From: Microbacterium sp. SLBN-154
GTDB lineage: Bacteria; Actinomycetota; Actinomycetes; Actinomycetales; Microbacteriaceae
Assembly: GCF_006715565.1 (NCBI RefSeq)
Contig: NZ_VFNL01000001.1
Span: forward strand, 1,178,001-1,242,000
Direction: 5' to 3'
Length of the DNA stretch: 64,000 nucleotides
The translations under genes and the position numbers were made by a program. The stretch's first letter is position 1. Every line of letters begins with the position of its first letter. The notes beneath the pieces are model-generated. The model saw nothing but the letters and a program-made list of their open reading frames with translations, was not told the origin of the DNA and did not search any database. Of this stretch, positions 25,232 through 33,772 are shown piece by piece.

Positions 25232-27760
25232 TCATCCGGTGGCTCCCAGAGTGACGCGCAGTTTCGCAATGAGATCCGACCGCGAGGTGGCGCCGAGGCG
25301 CCGCTTGATCTGCGCCATGTGGTGCTCCGCTGTCCGAGGCGAGATGAAGATCTCTTTCCCGATTTCCGCATAGGTCTTCCCCTGCAGGACGAGCTCGGCG
25401 ACTTCGCGCTCACGTTCGCTCAGAACGTTCGGCGCGGCCGTCCGCGTCGGCCCCGTGTGAGGATCGGCATCTCCCGGGCGGGGCGTTTCGCGGGGGTGCA
25501 ACTCCCGGGCGCACGCGAGGAGTCGTGAACTGACCTTTCGGTCATCAGATCGCCGTGAACCATGACCTGCCAGGCGGGCACCGTCCCACGCGAGACCTAC
25601 CGAGGCCAGTCCCCGCGCAGCTTCTTCCACGGCGTCCGGGTCTACTTTGCCGGCCAGAACCGACGTCCAGACCCGCCCGGCGTGGGACATCTTGGCAGCG
25701 AGCGGGTTTCGTCCGGCCGCTGCCACGAGCGCGCGAGCGTGAGGTGCAAGGTCGTCAGGATGGTTGATCACGATCCCGCGCTGAATGCCGGCCCAGTGCA
25801 GGGGAGCGGACCATAGCGTCGGCTCGCCCAGTTCGGTGACAAGAGCCAGACCGCGGTCGAACGCTGTTTGCGTCCAGTGCATGTCGCCGAGACGAGCTGC
25901 CACGATCACCAGCTCGCCGAGGGGCAGCAAGAGGTAGAGGTCGATCTCAGGCCGCGTCGCACGCGACTTCACCGACGCCCACGTCGCCTCGAGGGTGGGC
26001 GTGTCGTCATACCGACGTGCCAGACCCACCGCGATCGCAGCGGCGATCAGATCATCGCGGGGCGACAGGCGGCCGCCCTGGGTCGCCGCTGTCAGCAGCG
26101 CCCGCGCCTCGGCGGGCTGCTCCCGCTGCAGTGCGACCCAGGCGTTCCACAGCTGGAGATGCGGAAGCCAGCGGGTGCCCCCCTGCCGTGCCCGCAGGGC
26201 GTCGTCGAGGACGGCGTGTGCCGCAGCGACATCTCCCAGTCCGACGGCGACGATGGCCGCGACGACGGCGGGCAGCTCGGTGGCGGGCGATGTGTCGTGA
26301 CCCGCGTTCGCCAGGTCCGATGCCCGTCGGAGATCGTCGAGGGCACTGCGCGAGTGCGTCGCCTGCAGCGAGGCGCGCAGTCCCCGTGCCAGCAGCTGCA
26401 TCGCGACCCCGTTCGCCGACGGCGCCGAGCCGGCCGCTCCCGAGGCATCCGGCGCCGGATCCCCGTTCTGGGCGGCCGACCCCGCGCCTGCCGCCGTGAC
26501 CAGAGCTCTCGTCTTTGCCGCGGGGGAGAGCGGGGGGACGGCGAGGTAACTCTGATGCGCAAGCGACATCAGTCCGCGGTCGGCCCAAGTGGCGGCGACC
26601 GCGTCGGCGAGAAGATCATGGTCGGAGGGCGAAGGGACGAACCCGCCGGCGTCGCCGGCGACCTCGTCGAGAAGAGCCCCCGCCGCGTCGACGTCGCCCG
26701 CGGCCCACAGCGCGTGCGCGTGCGACGCGGCGAGGACGCGTGGGTCGGAGCCGCAGCGGATCGCGTACTCGAAGAGGGTGACGGCCAGCCGCGGATCGCG
26801 ACCCACCTCACGGCGAGCGCGGGCGGCGAGTCGGTCGCCGAGGAGCGGGTCGACGATGCCGTCGAGGCTCGTGGCGATGTCGGAACCGGGGATGAGGTCG
26901 AGGGTCCCGGCTTCGACGAGATCGACCAGGCGATCGACCGGCACGCTTGCGCGCGCCGTCATCGCCACGACCGGAGCGGGGCGGCCATTGTGCAGGAGCA
27001 GGCCCTCGGCCCGTCCCTCGGCCGAGAGCTCGGCCTGCGCCTCGCGGTCGTCGCCCTCCGCGTCGCTCACGCCCAGGCTCAACGACTCGATCCTGCGCCG
27101 AAGGCGCGGCGAGACGGTCTCGAGCCGGTGGCTGATCCGGCGCATCAGCGCGCGCGTCACATCGGCGTGTGCCTCGTCGTCACCGCAGTCCCGCCCCTCG
27201 TAGGCGAGGGCGGCGTGGGCTTGGGCGCACTCGAACACCAGCCAGGCGATCCCGCCGGTAGCGCCGAGGATGCGTTCCTCGCATTCCACCGCAGCATCGG
27301 GCAGGAGCTCCCGCAGCTCGGCGAGGGTCACCTCGCCGAGGAGGATCGCGGGCGCATTGCGCTCGACAGCGCGCGTCAGCTCGAGGAGCTCCGAAGGGGC
27401 CGGCCAGGAGCGGTACGCGATCACCACGGCCGCATCGGGGCGGTGGGCGCGATCGATCAGCTGAGACAGACGTGCCGGGTCGAGCGTGTGGGCGTCATCG
27501 ACCAGGAGCGCGACATCGTCGGGGATCGTCGAGATGCGATCGCGTGCGGACAGCAGCCTGACCGGCCGGTCATCGGCTTCGAGCTGGGCGTGCAGGAAGC
27601 GGAGGGCGTCGGTCTTTCCCGAGCCCGAGCCCCCCACGATGGCGGCGCGGACCGGCCGGTCCGTCGCGACGATGGCGTGCAACGCGGTCAGCGCGTGAAG
27701 CGCACGGGGCATCATCGAGGCGGTCCGGGTGTCCGACGAACTGTTCAGCAGAGTCGTCAT
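25232..27760 (-). CDS. LuxR-family regulator with N-terminal P-loop ATPase domain
   Basis: 842 residues from ATG 27760; an in-frame GTG at 27772 is an alternative. Walker A VGGSGSGKT is at residues 42-50 and Walker B LLVDDAHTLD near 84-93, followed by a long helical region resembling tetratricopeptide-like repeats, and a C-terminal LuxR/GerE helix-turn-helix (LSEREREVAELVLQ, then YAEIGKEIFISPRTAEHHMA). This is the architecture of large ATP-dependent LuxR (LAL/STAND) regulators. It follows the Hsp70-like gene directly and precedes the IniB-type gene, so it is the obvious candidate regulator of the locus. As assembled, its frame is continuous with the upstream Hsp70-like frame because of a 1-nt shift described separately. 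Confidence 0.85.
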   Translation of the reverse strand: MTTLLNSSSDTRTASMMPRALHALTALHAIVATDRPVRAAIVGGSGSGKTDALRFLHAQLEADDRPVRLLSARDRISTIPDDVALLVDDAHTLDPARLSQLIDRAHRPDAAVVIAYRSWPAPSELLELTRAVERNAPAILLGEVTLAELRELLPDAAVECEERILGATGGIAWLVFECAQAHAALAYEGRDCGDDEAHADVTRALMRRISHRLETVSPRLRRRIESLSLGVSDAEGDDREAQAELSAEGRAEGLLLHNGRPAPVVAMTARASVPVDRLVDLVEAGTLDLIPGSDIATSLDGIVDPLLGDRLAARARREVGRDPRLAVTLFEYAIRCGSDPRVLAASHAHALWAAGDVDAAGALLDEVAGDAGGFVPSPSDHDLLADAVAATWADRGLMSLAHQSYLAVPPLSPAAKTRALVTAAGAGSAAQNGDPAPDASGAAGSAPSANGVAMQLLARGLRASLQATHSRSALDDLRRASDLANAGHDTSPATELPAVVAAIVAVGLGDVAAAHAVLDDALRARQGGTRWLPHLQLWNAWVALQREQPAEARALLTAATQGGRLSPRDDLIAAAIAVGLARRYDDTPTLEATWASVKSRATRPEIDLYLLLPLGELVIVAARLGDMHWTQTAFDRGLALVTELGEPTLWSAPLHWAGIQRGIVINHPDDLAPHARALVAAAGRNPLAAKMSHAGRVWTSVLAGKVDPDAVEEAARGLASVGLAWDGARLAGHGSRRSDDRKVSSRLLACARELHPRETPRPGDADPHTGPTRTAAPNVLSEREREVAELVLQGKTYAEIGKEIFISPRTAEHHMAQIKRRLGATSRSDLIAKLRVTLGATG

Positions 27761-27776
27761 CGGAGAGCTCACCGGG

Positions 27777-29767
27777 TCAGGCGGGGTTGTCGGGGCTCGG
27801 GGTGGACTCGGCCGGCGGTGATTCCGCAGGCGGGTCGGGTTGCGGCGCTTGAGTCTGAGTGACCTCGGGCGCGGGCGTTGTCTCCGTGGGCGTCGGGTCC
27901 GGCGTCGTCTCGGTCGGCGTCGGGTCCGGCGTCGTCTCGGTCGGCGTCGGGTCGGGAGTGGTTTCCGTCGGCGTCGGGTCCGGCGTCGTCTCGGTGGGCG
28001 TCGGGTCCGGTGCGGACGTGCTCGGGTCGGGCGCGGGAGTCGATGTTCCCGGCGCGGGAGTGCTCGTCCCCGGCGCCGGCGTGCTCGTCCCCGGTGCGGG
28101 CGAATTCGTGCTCCCGCCACCGCTCGTCTGCGAGGGCTTCGGCGACGACGGCTTGCCCGAGGTCGGTGACTGGCTGGCGGCCGGCTTCTTCTCCGGGGGC
28201 GGGTCTCCGCGTTACGCTCGGCAGCCTGCTTGCGCTGGTTGGTGGCCTTCGGCTTCGACTGGCTCGAGCCTCGATCCTGCTTGGCCTGGGGTGCCTGCGC
28301 CTGTGGGCCGGCGGCGACCGGGTCGGAGGTCGGAAGATCACCGACGGCCGCCGGCGACGGCGTGAGCTCCACGTCCACCCATTCGCGCAGGTTCTCGGTC
28401 GACGCGGTGGTGTCGAACGTGCCGGCGCCGAGCCCGCCGGCGCTGGCGAAGACCAGGCCCGTGGCGATGACGAGGGCGCCCGCTCCAGCGGCCGCAACGG
28501 CGGGCACGCGCTGGTACCAGCGGCGCGCCGCCTTCTGCTCGGCCGGACCCTTGGGGTCGAGCACGGCGAGGTCGGTCGTGGCAGCAGCCGCGGCATCCGT
28601 TGTCGCCAAGACACCTGCCGCGCCCACCGCAGCGCCCGCGGGAACGAGCGCAAGGGTCGTGGCCGACTCATCCGCGGTCACCGGCACGAGGGCGCGGGCC
28701 GCGCCCAGGGCGATGGATGACTTCGGGTCGGCGTCGATCGCGATCGGTCGGTCGAGCCGCTCGGAGAGGCGCTCGGCCACGAGCGGGATCCGGGACGAAC
28801 CGCCGATGAGGAGGATGCTCTCCAGAGCCTCGGGCTCGAGACCGGCCGAGTCGAGCCCGTCCTCGAGGGTGTCGATCGTGCGCTCGATCGAGCCGTCGAT
28901 CATCTCCTCGAACTCCTGGCGCGTCAGGCGCACGCTGGTCGCCCCGGAGGGGAGCAGCACCGGCACGGTGACGTCGGAGTCGAACGAGAGGGCTTCCTTG
29001 GCCTCGACGCACTCGCGGCGCAGCTGCGCCAGCGCGAGGCGGATGTCGGGGTCGGCGTCGTTGAGGTCGGCTTCGGCGACGCCCGACGAGCGCAGGACGT
29101 GACGGAAGACGGCGTCGTCGAAGTCGGCGCCGCCGAGGTTGTCGATGCCCACCGGGATGCCCACGGGAGCGAAGGAGCCGTCGGCGCTCTTGCGCAGGAT
29201 GACGGAGTCGAATGTGCCGCCGCCGAGGTCGTAGACGGCGAGCGCCTGCCCGGCCTCCATCACCCGGCCCGACTCGTAGTGACGCGCCGCGGCTTCGGGC
29301 TCGGTGATCAGGTGCACGTCCTTGACGCCCAGCTTGTCGAGCGCCGACAGGATGAGGCCGATGCGGTGGGGACCCCACGCGGTGGGGTGGGTGAGCATCA
29401 CCGCCGCGGGGCGGGAGCCCTCGCGCTCGACGACCGCGTCGACGACGGCCGACACGGTGTGCGCCCACAGCTTCTCGGCCGGGATCGAGCGTCCGCCGGC
29501 GACCACCGGCACGTCGTCGCCGATGCTGCGCTTGAACTCGCGCACGAGCCGCTCGGGCTGCGTGATACCGCGACGTTCGGCGGCGTCTCCGATCAGCAGT
29601 TCGCCGTCATCAGCGACGAACACCACCGTAGCGGCGCTGTCGTTGCGACGGCCCAACGGGAACGGTGCCGCGACGATGCTGCCGTCGGGCGCAGTGCGCG
29701 CCGTTGCCGCAGCGATCCGCGTCGTTCCGACGTCGATCCCCAAAAAATACGTAGCCCCAGTAGCCAA
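27777..29767 (-). CDS. Membrane-anchored Hsp70-like ATPase, apparent -1 nt frameshift near its C-terminal tail
   Basis: Starts at TTG 29767 behind GGGGGAGA. Residues 1-365 form an Hsp70 nucleotide-binding domain: FLGIDVGTTRIA, phosphate motif YDLGGGTFDS at 179-188 and adenosine motif LLIGGSSRIP at 319-328. No DnaK-type substrate-binding domain follows; instead a TM helix lies at 421-445 (VPAVAAAGAGALVIATGLVF) and then a polar tail. After about residue 522 the frame turns Arg-rich, while the frame one base away reads PPPEKKPAASQSP and then TTPDPTPTE repeats, ending at TGA 27777-27779 just before the luxR start. One base appears missing in the G5/G3 tract at 28195-28203. The full protein would be about 660 residues with an extracytoplasmic Thr/Pro tail. 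Confidence 0.8.
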
Positions 29768-29786
29768 GTTCTCATCTCCCCCAAGA

Positions 29787-29830
29787 GAGTCGATTCCGGA
29801 ACCTCCCCAGGTTCCGCCCCAATTCGACTC
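29787..29830 (-). promoter_or_regulatory. Nested inverted repeat upstream of the hsp70-like gene
   Basis: Outer arms GAGTCGA (29787-29793) and TCGACTC (29824-29830) enclose inner arms GGAACCT (29798-29804) and AGGTTCC (29809-29815) around CCCC. It begins 20 bp from the TTG start, so it may be an operator or a leader hairpin. It does not match CIRCE or HAIR. Confidence 0.5.
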
Positions 29831-29977
29831 TATTTGCCGCGTTGTTCGTCACTGAGTGGTCTCAGCTGTGAGAGCGGCGTCCCACCTCGGATGATACACA
29901 CCTCCTCGGACCTCCGGTAGGTGGCCGGCGACCGTTTCCCCGTGCGTCGCGACCTGCTAGTGTGCGCGCTCCGAATC

Positions 29978-30002
29978 TGGCACTCACGTTGCGAGAGTGC
30001 CA
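29978..30002 (+). promoter_or_regulatory. CIRCE operator 1 of groES
   Basis: TGGCACTC-N9-GAGTGCCA, a perfect 8-bp-arm match to the HrcA-bound CIRCE element. It covers the probable -35 hexamer TTGCGA (29989-29994). Confidence 0.9.
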
Positions 30003-30012
30003 ACGGTTTGCC

Positions 30013-30018
30013 TACACT
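30013..30018 (+). promoter_or_regulatory. -10 box of groES promoter
   Basis: TACACT lies 18 bp after TTGCGA (29989-29994), a good sigma-A-type spacing, and between the two CIRCE copies, as expected for an HrcA-repressed promoter. Confidence 0.6.
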
Positions 30019-30021
30019 GGA

Positions 30022-30048
30022 TTAGCACTCTCAAGGTATGGGTGCTAA
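30022..30048 (+). promoter_or_regulatory. CIRCE operator 2 of groES
   Basis: TTAGCACTC-N9-GGGTGCTAA, matching the CIRCE consensus with one mismatch in the arms; it would cover the transcription start. Confidence 0.92.
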
Positions 30049-30081
30049 CCAGTCTTCATCTCAAGAAAGAAGAGGTAGACC

Positions 30082-30390
30082 GTGACGGTTTCCACTCAGG
30101 TTTCCATCAAGCCGCTCGAGGACCGCATCGTCATCAAGCAGGTCGAGGCCGAGCAGACCACCTCGAGCGGTCTGGTCATTCCCGACACCGCCAAGGAGAA
30201 GCCCCAGGAGGGCGAGGTCGTGGCCGTCGGCCCCGGCCGCATCGACGACAACGGCAACCGGATCCCGCTCGACGTCGCCGTCGGCGACCGCGTGATCTAC
30301 TCCAAGTACGGCGGCACCGAGGTCAAGTTCGGCGCGGACGAGTTCCTCGTCCTCTCCGCCCGCGACGTGCTGGCGGTCGTCGTCCGCTGA
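30082..30390 (+). CDS. groES: Co-chaperonin GroES
   Basis: 102 residues from a GTG start with an AGAAGAGG Shine-Dalgarno. The Cpn10 fold is clear: [12 protein letters not shown], the mobile loop [19 protein letters not shown], the acidic roof-loop region, and [15 protein letters not shown]. GroES caps GroEL and closes the folding chamber. groEL is not next to it, so groES stands alone with its own CIRCE-controlled promoter and terminator; a groEL copy is presumably elsewhere in the genome. Confidence 0.97.
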   Translation: MTVSTQVSIKPLEDRIVIKQVEAEQTTSSGLVIPDTAKEKPQEGEVVAVGPGRIDDNGNRIPLDVAVGDRVIYSKYGGTEVKFGADEFLVLSARDVLAVVVR

Positions 30391-30412
30391 GTCCATCTCG
30401 GCGACACACTCC

Positions 30413-30446
30413 ACGGGGGTCGGATGCTTCGGCATCCGGCCCCCGT
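30413..30446 (+). terminator. groES terminator
   Basis: ACGGGGGTCGGATGC (30413-30427) and GCATCCGGCCCCCGT (30432-30446) form a 15-bp stem with one G-G mismatch and a TTCG tetraloop, followed by TTTCG. Confidence 0.88.
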
Positions 30447-30519
30447 TTCGTGTGCGCGTGCGACGTCGAACAGGCCACGGATGACCGATCGGCCCGTCGT
30501 CCGTCCCGCCACCCGCGCG

Positions 30520-30525
30520 TAGGCT
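30520..30525 (+). promoter_or_regulatory. Putative -10 box of rarD (leaderless type)
   Basis: TAGGCT followed by 6 nt and the GTG start at 30532, with no Shine-Dalgarno possible. Confidence 0.5.
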
Positions 30526-30531
30526 GAATCG

Positions 30532-31494
30532 GTGACGCGCGAGACGACCGAAAGGGCCGGGGGAAACGCCCCGCCCACGGATCCGACACGCGAACGCACA
30601 CTCGGCGCCATATATGCGCTGGCGGCCTACCTCATCTGGGGTTTCCTGCCGCTCTACTTCTTGCTGCTCGAACCGACGGGTGCGTTCGAGGTCGTCGCCT
30701 GGCGCATTCTGCTGTCGCTTGTGTTCTGCGCGCTGCTGCTCGCGGTCACGCGTGGCTGGGGGAAGTTCCTCGTCATCCTCCGCACCCGCCGGTTGCTGCT
30801 GTGGACGGCGGTCGCCGGCATCCTCATCTACATCAACTGGCAGGTGTTCCTGATCGCCGCCCTCACCGGGCATGTGATCGAGACGAGCCTGGGGTACTTC
30901 ATCAACCCGATCGTCACCGTGCTGCTCGGTGTGGTGGTGCTGCGCGAGCGCCTGCGGATCACGCAGTGGGTCGCGCTCGCGATCGCCGCCGTCGCCTGCA
31001 TCGTCATCGCCGTCGGCTACGGCGCCTTCCCGTGGATCGCGCTGTCTCTGGCGTTCTCCTTCGGTCTCTACGGTCTGGTGAAGAAGCAGATCGGCCCCTC
31101 CGTCGACGCTGTGAGCGGCCTCACGCTCGAAACCCTGTGGCTGACCCCCGTCGCCGCCGTCGTGCTGGTGAGCGTCGGGGTCACCTCGGGCATCACGATG
31201 GGCACGGCGGGTGTCTGGCACGCCGTGCTGCTGTCGCTGGCGGGCGTCGTGACCGCCACCCCCCTCCTCTTCTTCGCCGCCGGCGCGCGGCGCGTTCCGC
31301 TCAGCCTGATCGGACTGCTGCAGTTCGTCGCGCCCATCCTGCAGTTCCTCACCGGCGCGTTCCTCCTGGGCGAGCCGATGCCGCTCGAGCGATGGATCGG
31401 CTTCAGCCTCGTCTGGATCGCCCTCGTCGTGCTCACCGTCGACTCGATCCGTCACGCCCGCCGCGGAGTGTCGGATGTCGGCGCGGTGACCTGA
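30532..31494 (+). CDS. rarD: EamA-family transporter RarD
   Basis: 320 residues with about ten TM helices and a short polar N-terminus. The RarD subfamily signature is visible: GAIYALAAYLIWGFLPLYF, EVVAWRILLS, INWQVFLIAALTGHVIETSLGYFINPIVTVLLG and the conserved GAARRVPLSLIGLLQFVAPI-like segment near the end. RarD-type proteins are drug/metabolite-superfamily permeases; the substrate is not known for most. The gene follows the groES terminator and has its own leaderless-type promoter. It converges with the NmrA-like gene with 4 bp between. Confidence 0.88.
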   Translation: MTRETTERAGGNAPPTDPTRERTLGAIYALAAYLIWGFLPLYFLLLEPTGAFEVVAWRILLSLVFCALLLAVTRGWGKFLVILRTRRLLLWTAVAGILIYINWQVFLIAALTGHVIETSLGYFINPIVTVLLGVVVLRERLRITQWVALAIAAVACIVIAVGYGAFPWIALSLAFSFGLYGLVKKQIGPSVDAVSGLTLETLWLTPVAAVVLVSVGVTSGITMGTAGVWHAVLLSLAGVVTATPLLFFAAGARRVPLSLIGLLQFVAPILQFLTGAFLLGEPMPLERWIGFSLVWIALVVLTVDSIRHARRGVSDVGAVT

Positions 31495-31498
31495 TCGG

Positions 31499-32248
31499 TC
31501 AGGTCAGCCAGTCCGACAGCCGGGTGGGCGCAATCCTGGCGTTCTCGCCGGGGAGCAGTTCGTCACGCTCGATGGCGGCGCCGAAGTAGAGCGCGCGCGG
31601 GTCGGCGATGACGGGTTGGTCGTCGCCGATCGCCGCCAGGCAGCGCGAGACGAAGTCGGCGAGGGCCATCACCTCGGGCCCGGCGATCTCCGAGGCGCCG
31701 CCCGACGGCGCCTCGTCAGCGAGACCCGCGAGCTGCACCGCGACGTCGTCGCCTGCGATCGGCTGCACCTCGGCGTCGGCGACGCGCACGTCATCCGTCC
31801 CTGCGGCGCGCGCCTGGGCGCCGATCTGCGCACCGAACTCGAAGAACTGCGTGGCCCGCACGATCGAGAACGGCACCCCCGATCCGCGCAGAATCGCCTC
31901 GCCGTGCGCCTTGGCCCGGTAGAAGGGGATCGGCTGAGGATCGCGCTCGGTTCCGACCGCCGACAGGGCGACGTGATGGAGGACGCCCGCCCGCGTCTCT
32001 GCTGCGACGAGGGTGCGCGTGGCGAGGTCGATGTGCCGCCAGACCTCGTCGGGGTCGTAGGTGCGGGGTTTGGACACATCGATGACGACGGATGACCCGG
32101 CGAGGGCGTCGTCCACGCCCGCCCCCGTGACGAGGTCGACCCCGGTCGAGGGTGAGGCCGCGCGCACCTCATGCCCGGCGGTCCGCAGAAGCGCCGTGAC
32201 CTTGCGCCCGATAAGACCGGTGCCGCCAACGACCGTGATGCGTGTCAC
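31499..32248 (-). CDS. NmrA-like SDR family NAD(P)-binding protein
   Basis: 249 residues from GTG 32248, chosen because a GGAGG lies 9 nt upstream; ATG 32257 is in frame but sits directly on that sequence. The Rossmann motif VVGGTGLIGRKV is at the N-terminus, followed by VVIDVSKPRT and an ALSAVGTE strand. The catalytic Tyr-Lys pair YRAKAHGEAIL is near residues 113-123, and SIVRATQFFEF is typical of atypical SDRs of the NmrA/NAD(P)-binding group. It probably reduces or senses a small molecule; the substrate is unknown. It is divergent from livK and convergent with rarD. Confidence 0.8.
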   Translation of the reverse strand: MTRITVVGGTGLIGRKVTALLRTAGHEVRAASPSTGVDLVTGAGVDDALAGSSVVIDVSKPRTYDPDEVWRHIDLATRTLVAAETRAGVLHHVALSAVGTERDPQPIPFYRAKAHGEAILRGSGVPFSIVRATQFFEFGAQIGAQARAAGTDDVRVADAEVQPIAGDDVAVQLAGLADEAPSGGASEIAGPEVMALADFVSRCLAAIGDDQPVIADPRALYFGAAIERDELLPGENARIAPTRLSDWLT

Positions 32249-32329
32249 GGGTGTCATCCTCCACCCTGTTGCGCGATTCGCGACCACTTCTTGCACAGTG
32301 CCGCCAGGAGCCTGCGCAAGCGTTACAGA

Positions 32330-32339
32330 TCGTTAACGA
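32330..32339. promoter_or_regulatory. TCGTTAACGA palindrome in the livK/NmrA divergent region
   Basis: A perfect 10-bp palindrome in the 186-bp gap between the two divergent genes, upstream of a weak promoter candidate (TTGGCG at 32349 and TAGGTT at 32370). It may be an operator; the evidence is the symmetry only. Confidence 0.3.
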
Positions 32340-32434
32340 ACGGCAACATTGGCGAGACTCGTTCGCGATTAGGTTTGTCCCACTGGAAGCGGCTTTCCCG
32401 AGCCGTTTCGCACCCTTACACAGCAAGGAGCAAC

Positions 32435-33721
32435 ATGAGCGTCTTCACTCGCTCGCGCAAGCGCACCGTCCTCGGTGCCGTCGCGCTCGCAGGCGCCAGC
32501 GCCCTCGTCCTCGCCGGATGTTCCGGCGGCGGTGGCGACACCGGTGGCGACAGCGCTGAGCCGTCAGCCGCGGCACCCGGCGAAGAACTCGCCCTCAAGA
32601 TCGGTACGGCCCTGCCGCAGACCGGTAACCTCGCCTTCCTCGGCCCGCCGGAAGAAGCCGGTGTCGGCTACGCCGCCTCGCAGATCAACGAGGTCTCCGA
32701 AGAGACCGGTCTGACGATCGACGTCGTCTACGGCGACTCGGGTGACACCGACAACAAGGCCTACGAGACCGAGATCCCCCGCCTCCTCGGCGAGGATGTC
32801 TCGGCCATCATCGGCGCCGCCTCGTCGGGCACGTCGCTGCAGTTCATCGACCAGGTCGTGGGCGCGGGCGTCATCCAGTTCTCGCCGGCCAACACCTCCG
32901 ACGCGTTCACCTCGTACGACGACAACGGGCTGTACTTCCGCACCGCACCGTCCGACGTCCTGCAGGGTGAGGTGCTCGGCAACCTCATCGCCGAAGACGG
33001 CAACCAGACCCTCGGCATGATCGTCCTGAACGACTCGTACGGCACCGGCCTCGCCGGCTACGTCACCGAGGCGTTCGAGGCGGCCGGCGGCGAGGTCGTG
33101 GCCCAGCCGACGTACAACACCGGTGACACGAACTTCGACGCTCAGATCTCCGAGGTGCTCGCCGCCGACCCCGACGCGATCGCCCTGATCACGTTCGAAG
33201 AGGTCACGACGATCCTCCCGGGTCTGCTCGGCTCGTTCCCCGCCGACAAGCTGTACTTCGTCGACGGCAACCTGTCCGACTTCAGCGAGGAGCTCGAGCC
33301 CGGTGCCCTCACCGGGGCGAAGGGCACGCTGCCCGGTCTCTCGATCGACTCGATCGGTGACTTCACCGCATCGCTCGACGAGTGGGTCGCGGCCGAGGGC
33401 CTGCCCGAGCTCACCGAGTACAGCTACGCTGCCGAGTCGTTCGACGCGGTCGTGCTGCTGGCTCTCGCGTCGCTCGCCGCGGGGTCGACCGACCCGGCCG
33501 ACATCGCCGAGAACCTCATCACCGTCTCCGGTGGCGAGGGCGATGGTGAGAAGTGCACCAGCTTCGCGGAGTGCGCCGACATCATCCTCGGTGGCGGGAC
33601 GGCCGACTACGACGGCGTCTCGGGTCCGATCACCTTCGACGAGGTCGGCGACCCGACCGAGGCGTCGATCGGCATCTACCAGTACGGCGAGGACAACACC
33701 TACTCGGCGTACGAGGGCTGA
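32435..33721 (+). CDS. livK: Branched-chain amino acid ABC transporter substrate-binding lipoprotein
   Basis: 428 residues from ATG 32435 with AAGGAG 5 nt upstream. A basic N-region and hydrophobic core end in the lipobox LAGC (Cys near residue 29), so it is a lipid-anchored extracellular protein. After a Gly/Asp/Ser linker comes a periplasmic-binding-fold type I domain: LKIGTALPQTGNLAFLGPPE, IIGAASSGTSLQFIDQVVGA and LNDSYGTGLAGYVTEAFE, as in LivJ/LivK. It delivers branched-chain amino acids or related compounds to the permease encoded by livHMGF, which lies 0.4 kb away on the opposite strand and converges with it. A strong terminator follows. Confidence 0.9.
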   Translation: MSVFTRSRKRTVLGAVALAGASALVLAGCSGGGGDTGGDSAEPSAAAPGEELALKIGTALPQTGNLAFLGPPEEAGVGYAASQINEVSEETGLTIDVVYGDSGDTDNKAYETEIPRLLGEDVSAIIGAASSGTSLQFIDQVVGAGVIQFSPANTSDAFTSYDDNGLYFRTAPSDVLQGEVLGNLIAEDGNQTLGMIVLNDSYGTGLAGYVTEAFEAAGGEVVAQPTYNTGDTNFDAQISEVLAADPDAIALITFEEVTTILPGLLGSFPADKLYFVDGNLSDFSEELEPGALTGAKGTLPGLSIDSIGDFTASLDEWVAAEGLPELTEYSYAAESFDAVVLLALASLAAGSTDPADIAENLITVSGGEGDGEKCTSFAECADIILGGGTADYDGVSGPITFDEVGDPTEASIGIYQYGEDNTYSAYEG

Positions 33722-33737
33722 TTCAGCCTGATACGGC

Positions 33738-33772
33738 AACGGGCCCCGGAGTCATCGACTCCGGGGCCCGTT
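33738..33772 (+). terminator. livK terminator
   Basis: AACGGGCCCCGGAGT (33738-33752) pairs perfectly with ACTCCGGGGCCCGTT (33758-33772) over a CATCG loop. Confidence 0.9.

Larger units (their letters stand above)
29768..30081. other. Divergent regulatory region between the hsp70-like gene and groES
   Basis: About 310 bp without a gene. It holds the nested inverted repeat next to the hsp70-like start and, on the other side, two CIRCE operators with a promoter for groES. Nothing else recognisable. Confidence 0.7.

Noticed and set aside
25232..29767. A single 1511-residue Hsp70-LuxR fusion protein
   Set aside because: The joining segment is Arg-rich out-of-frame sequence, while the adjacent frame gives a normal Thr/Pro tail and a stop just before a LuxR start; I treat it as two genes with a frameshift.
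30413..30446. Hairpin after groES as a regulatory RNA
   Set aside because: Position just after the stop with a TTCG loop and short T-run makes a terminator the simpler reading.
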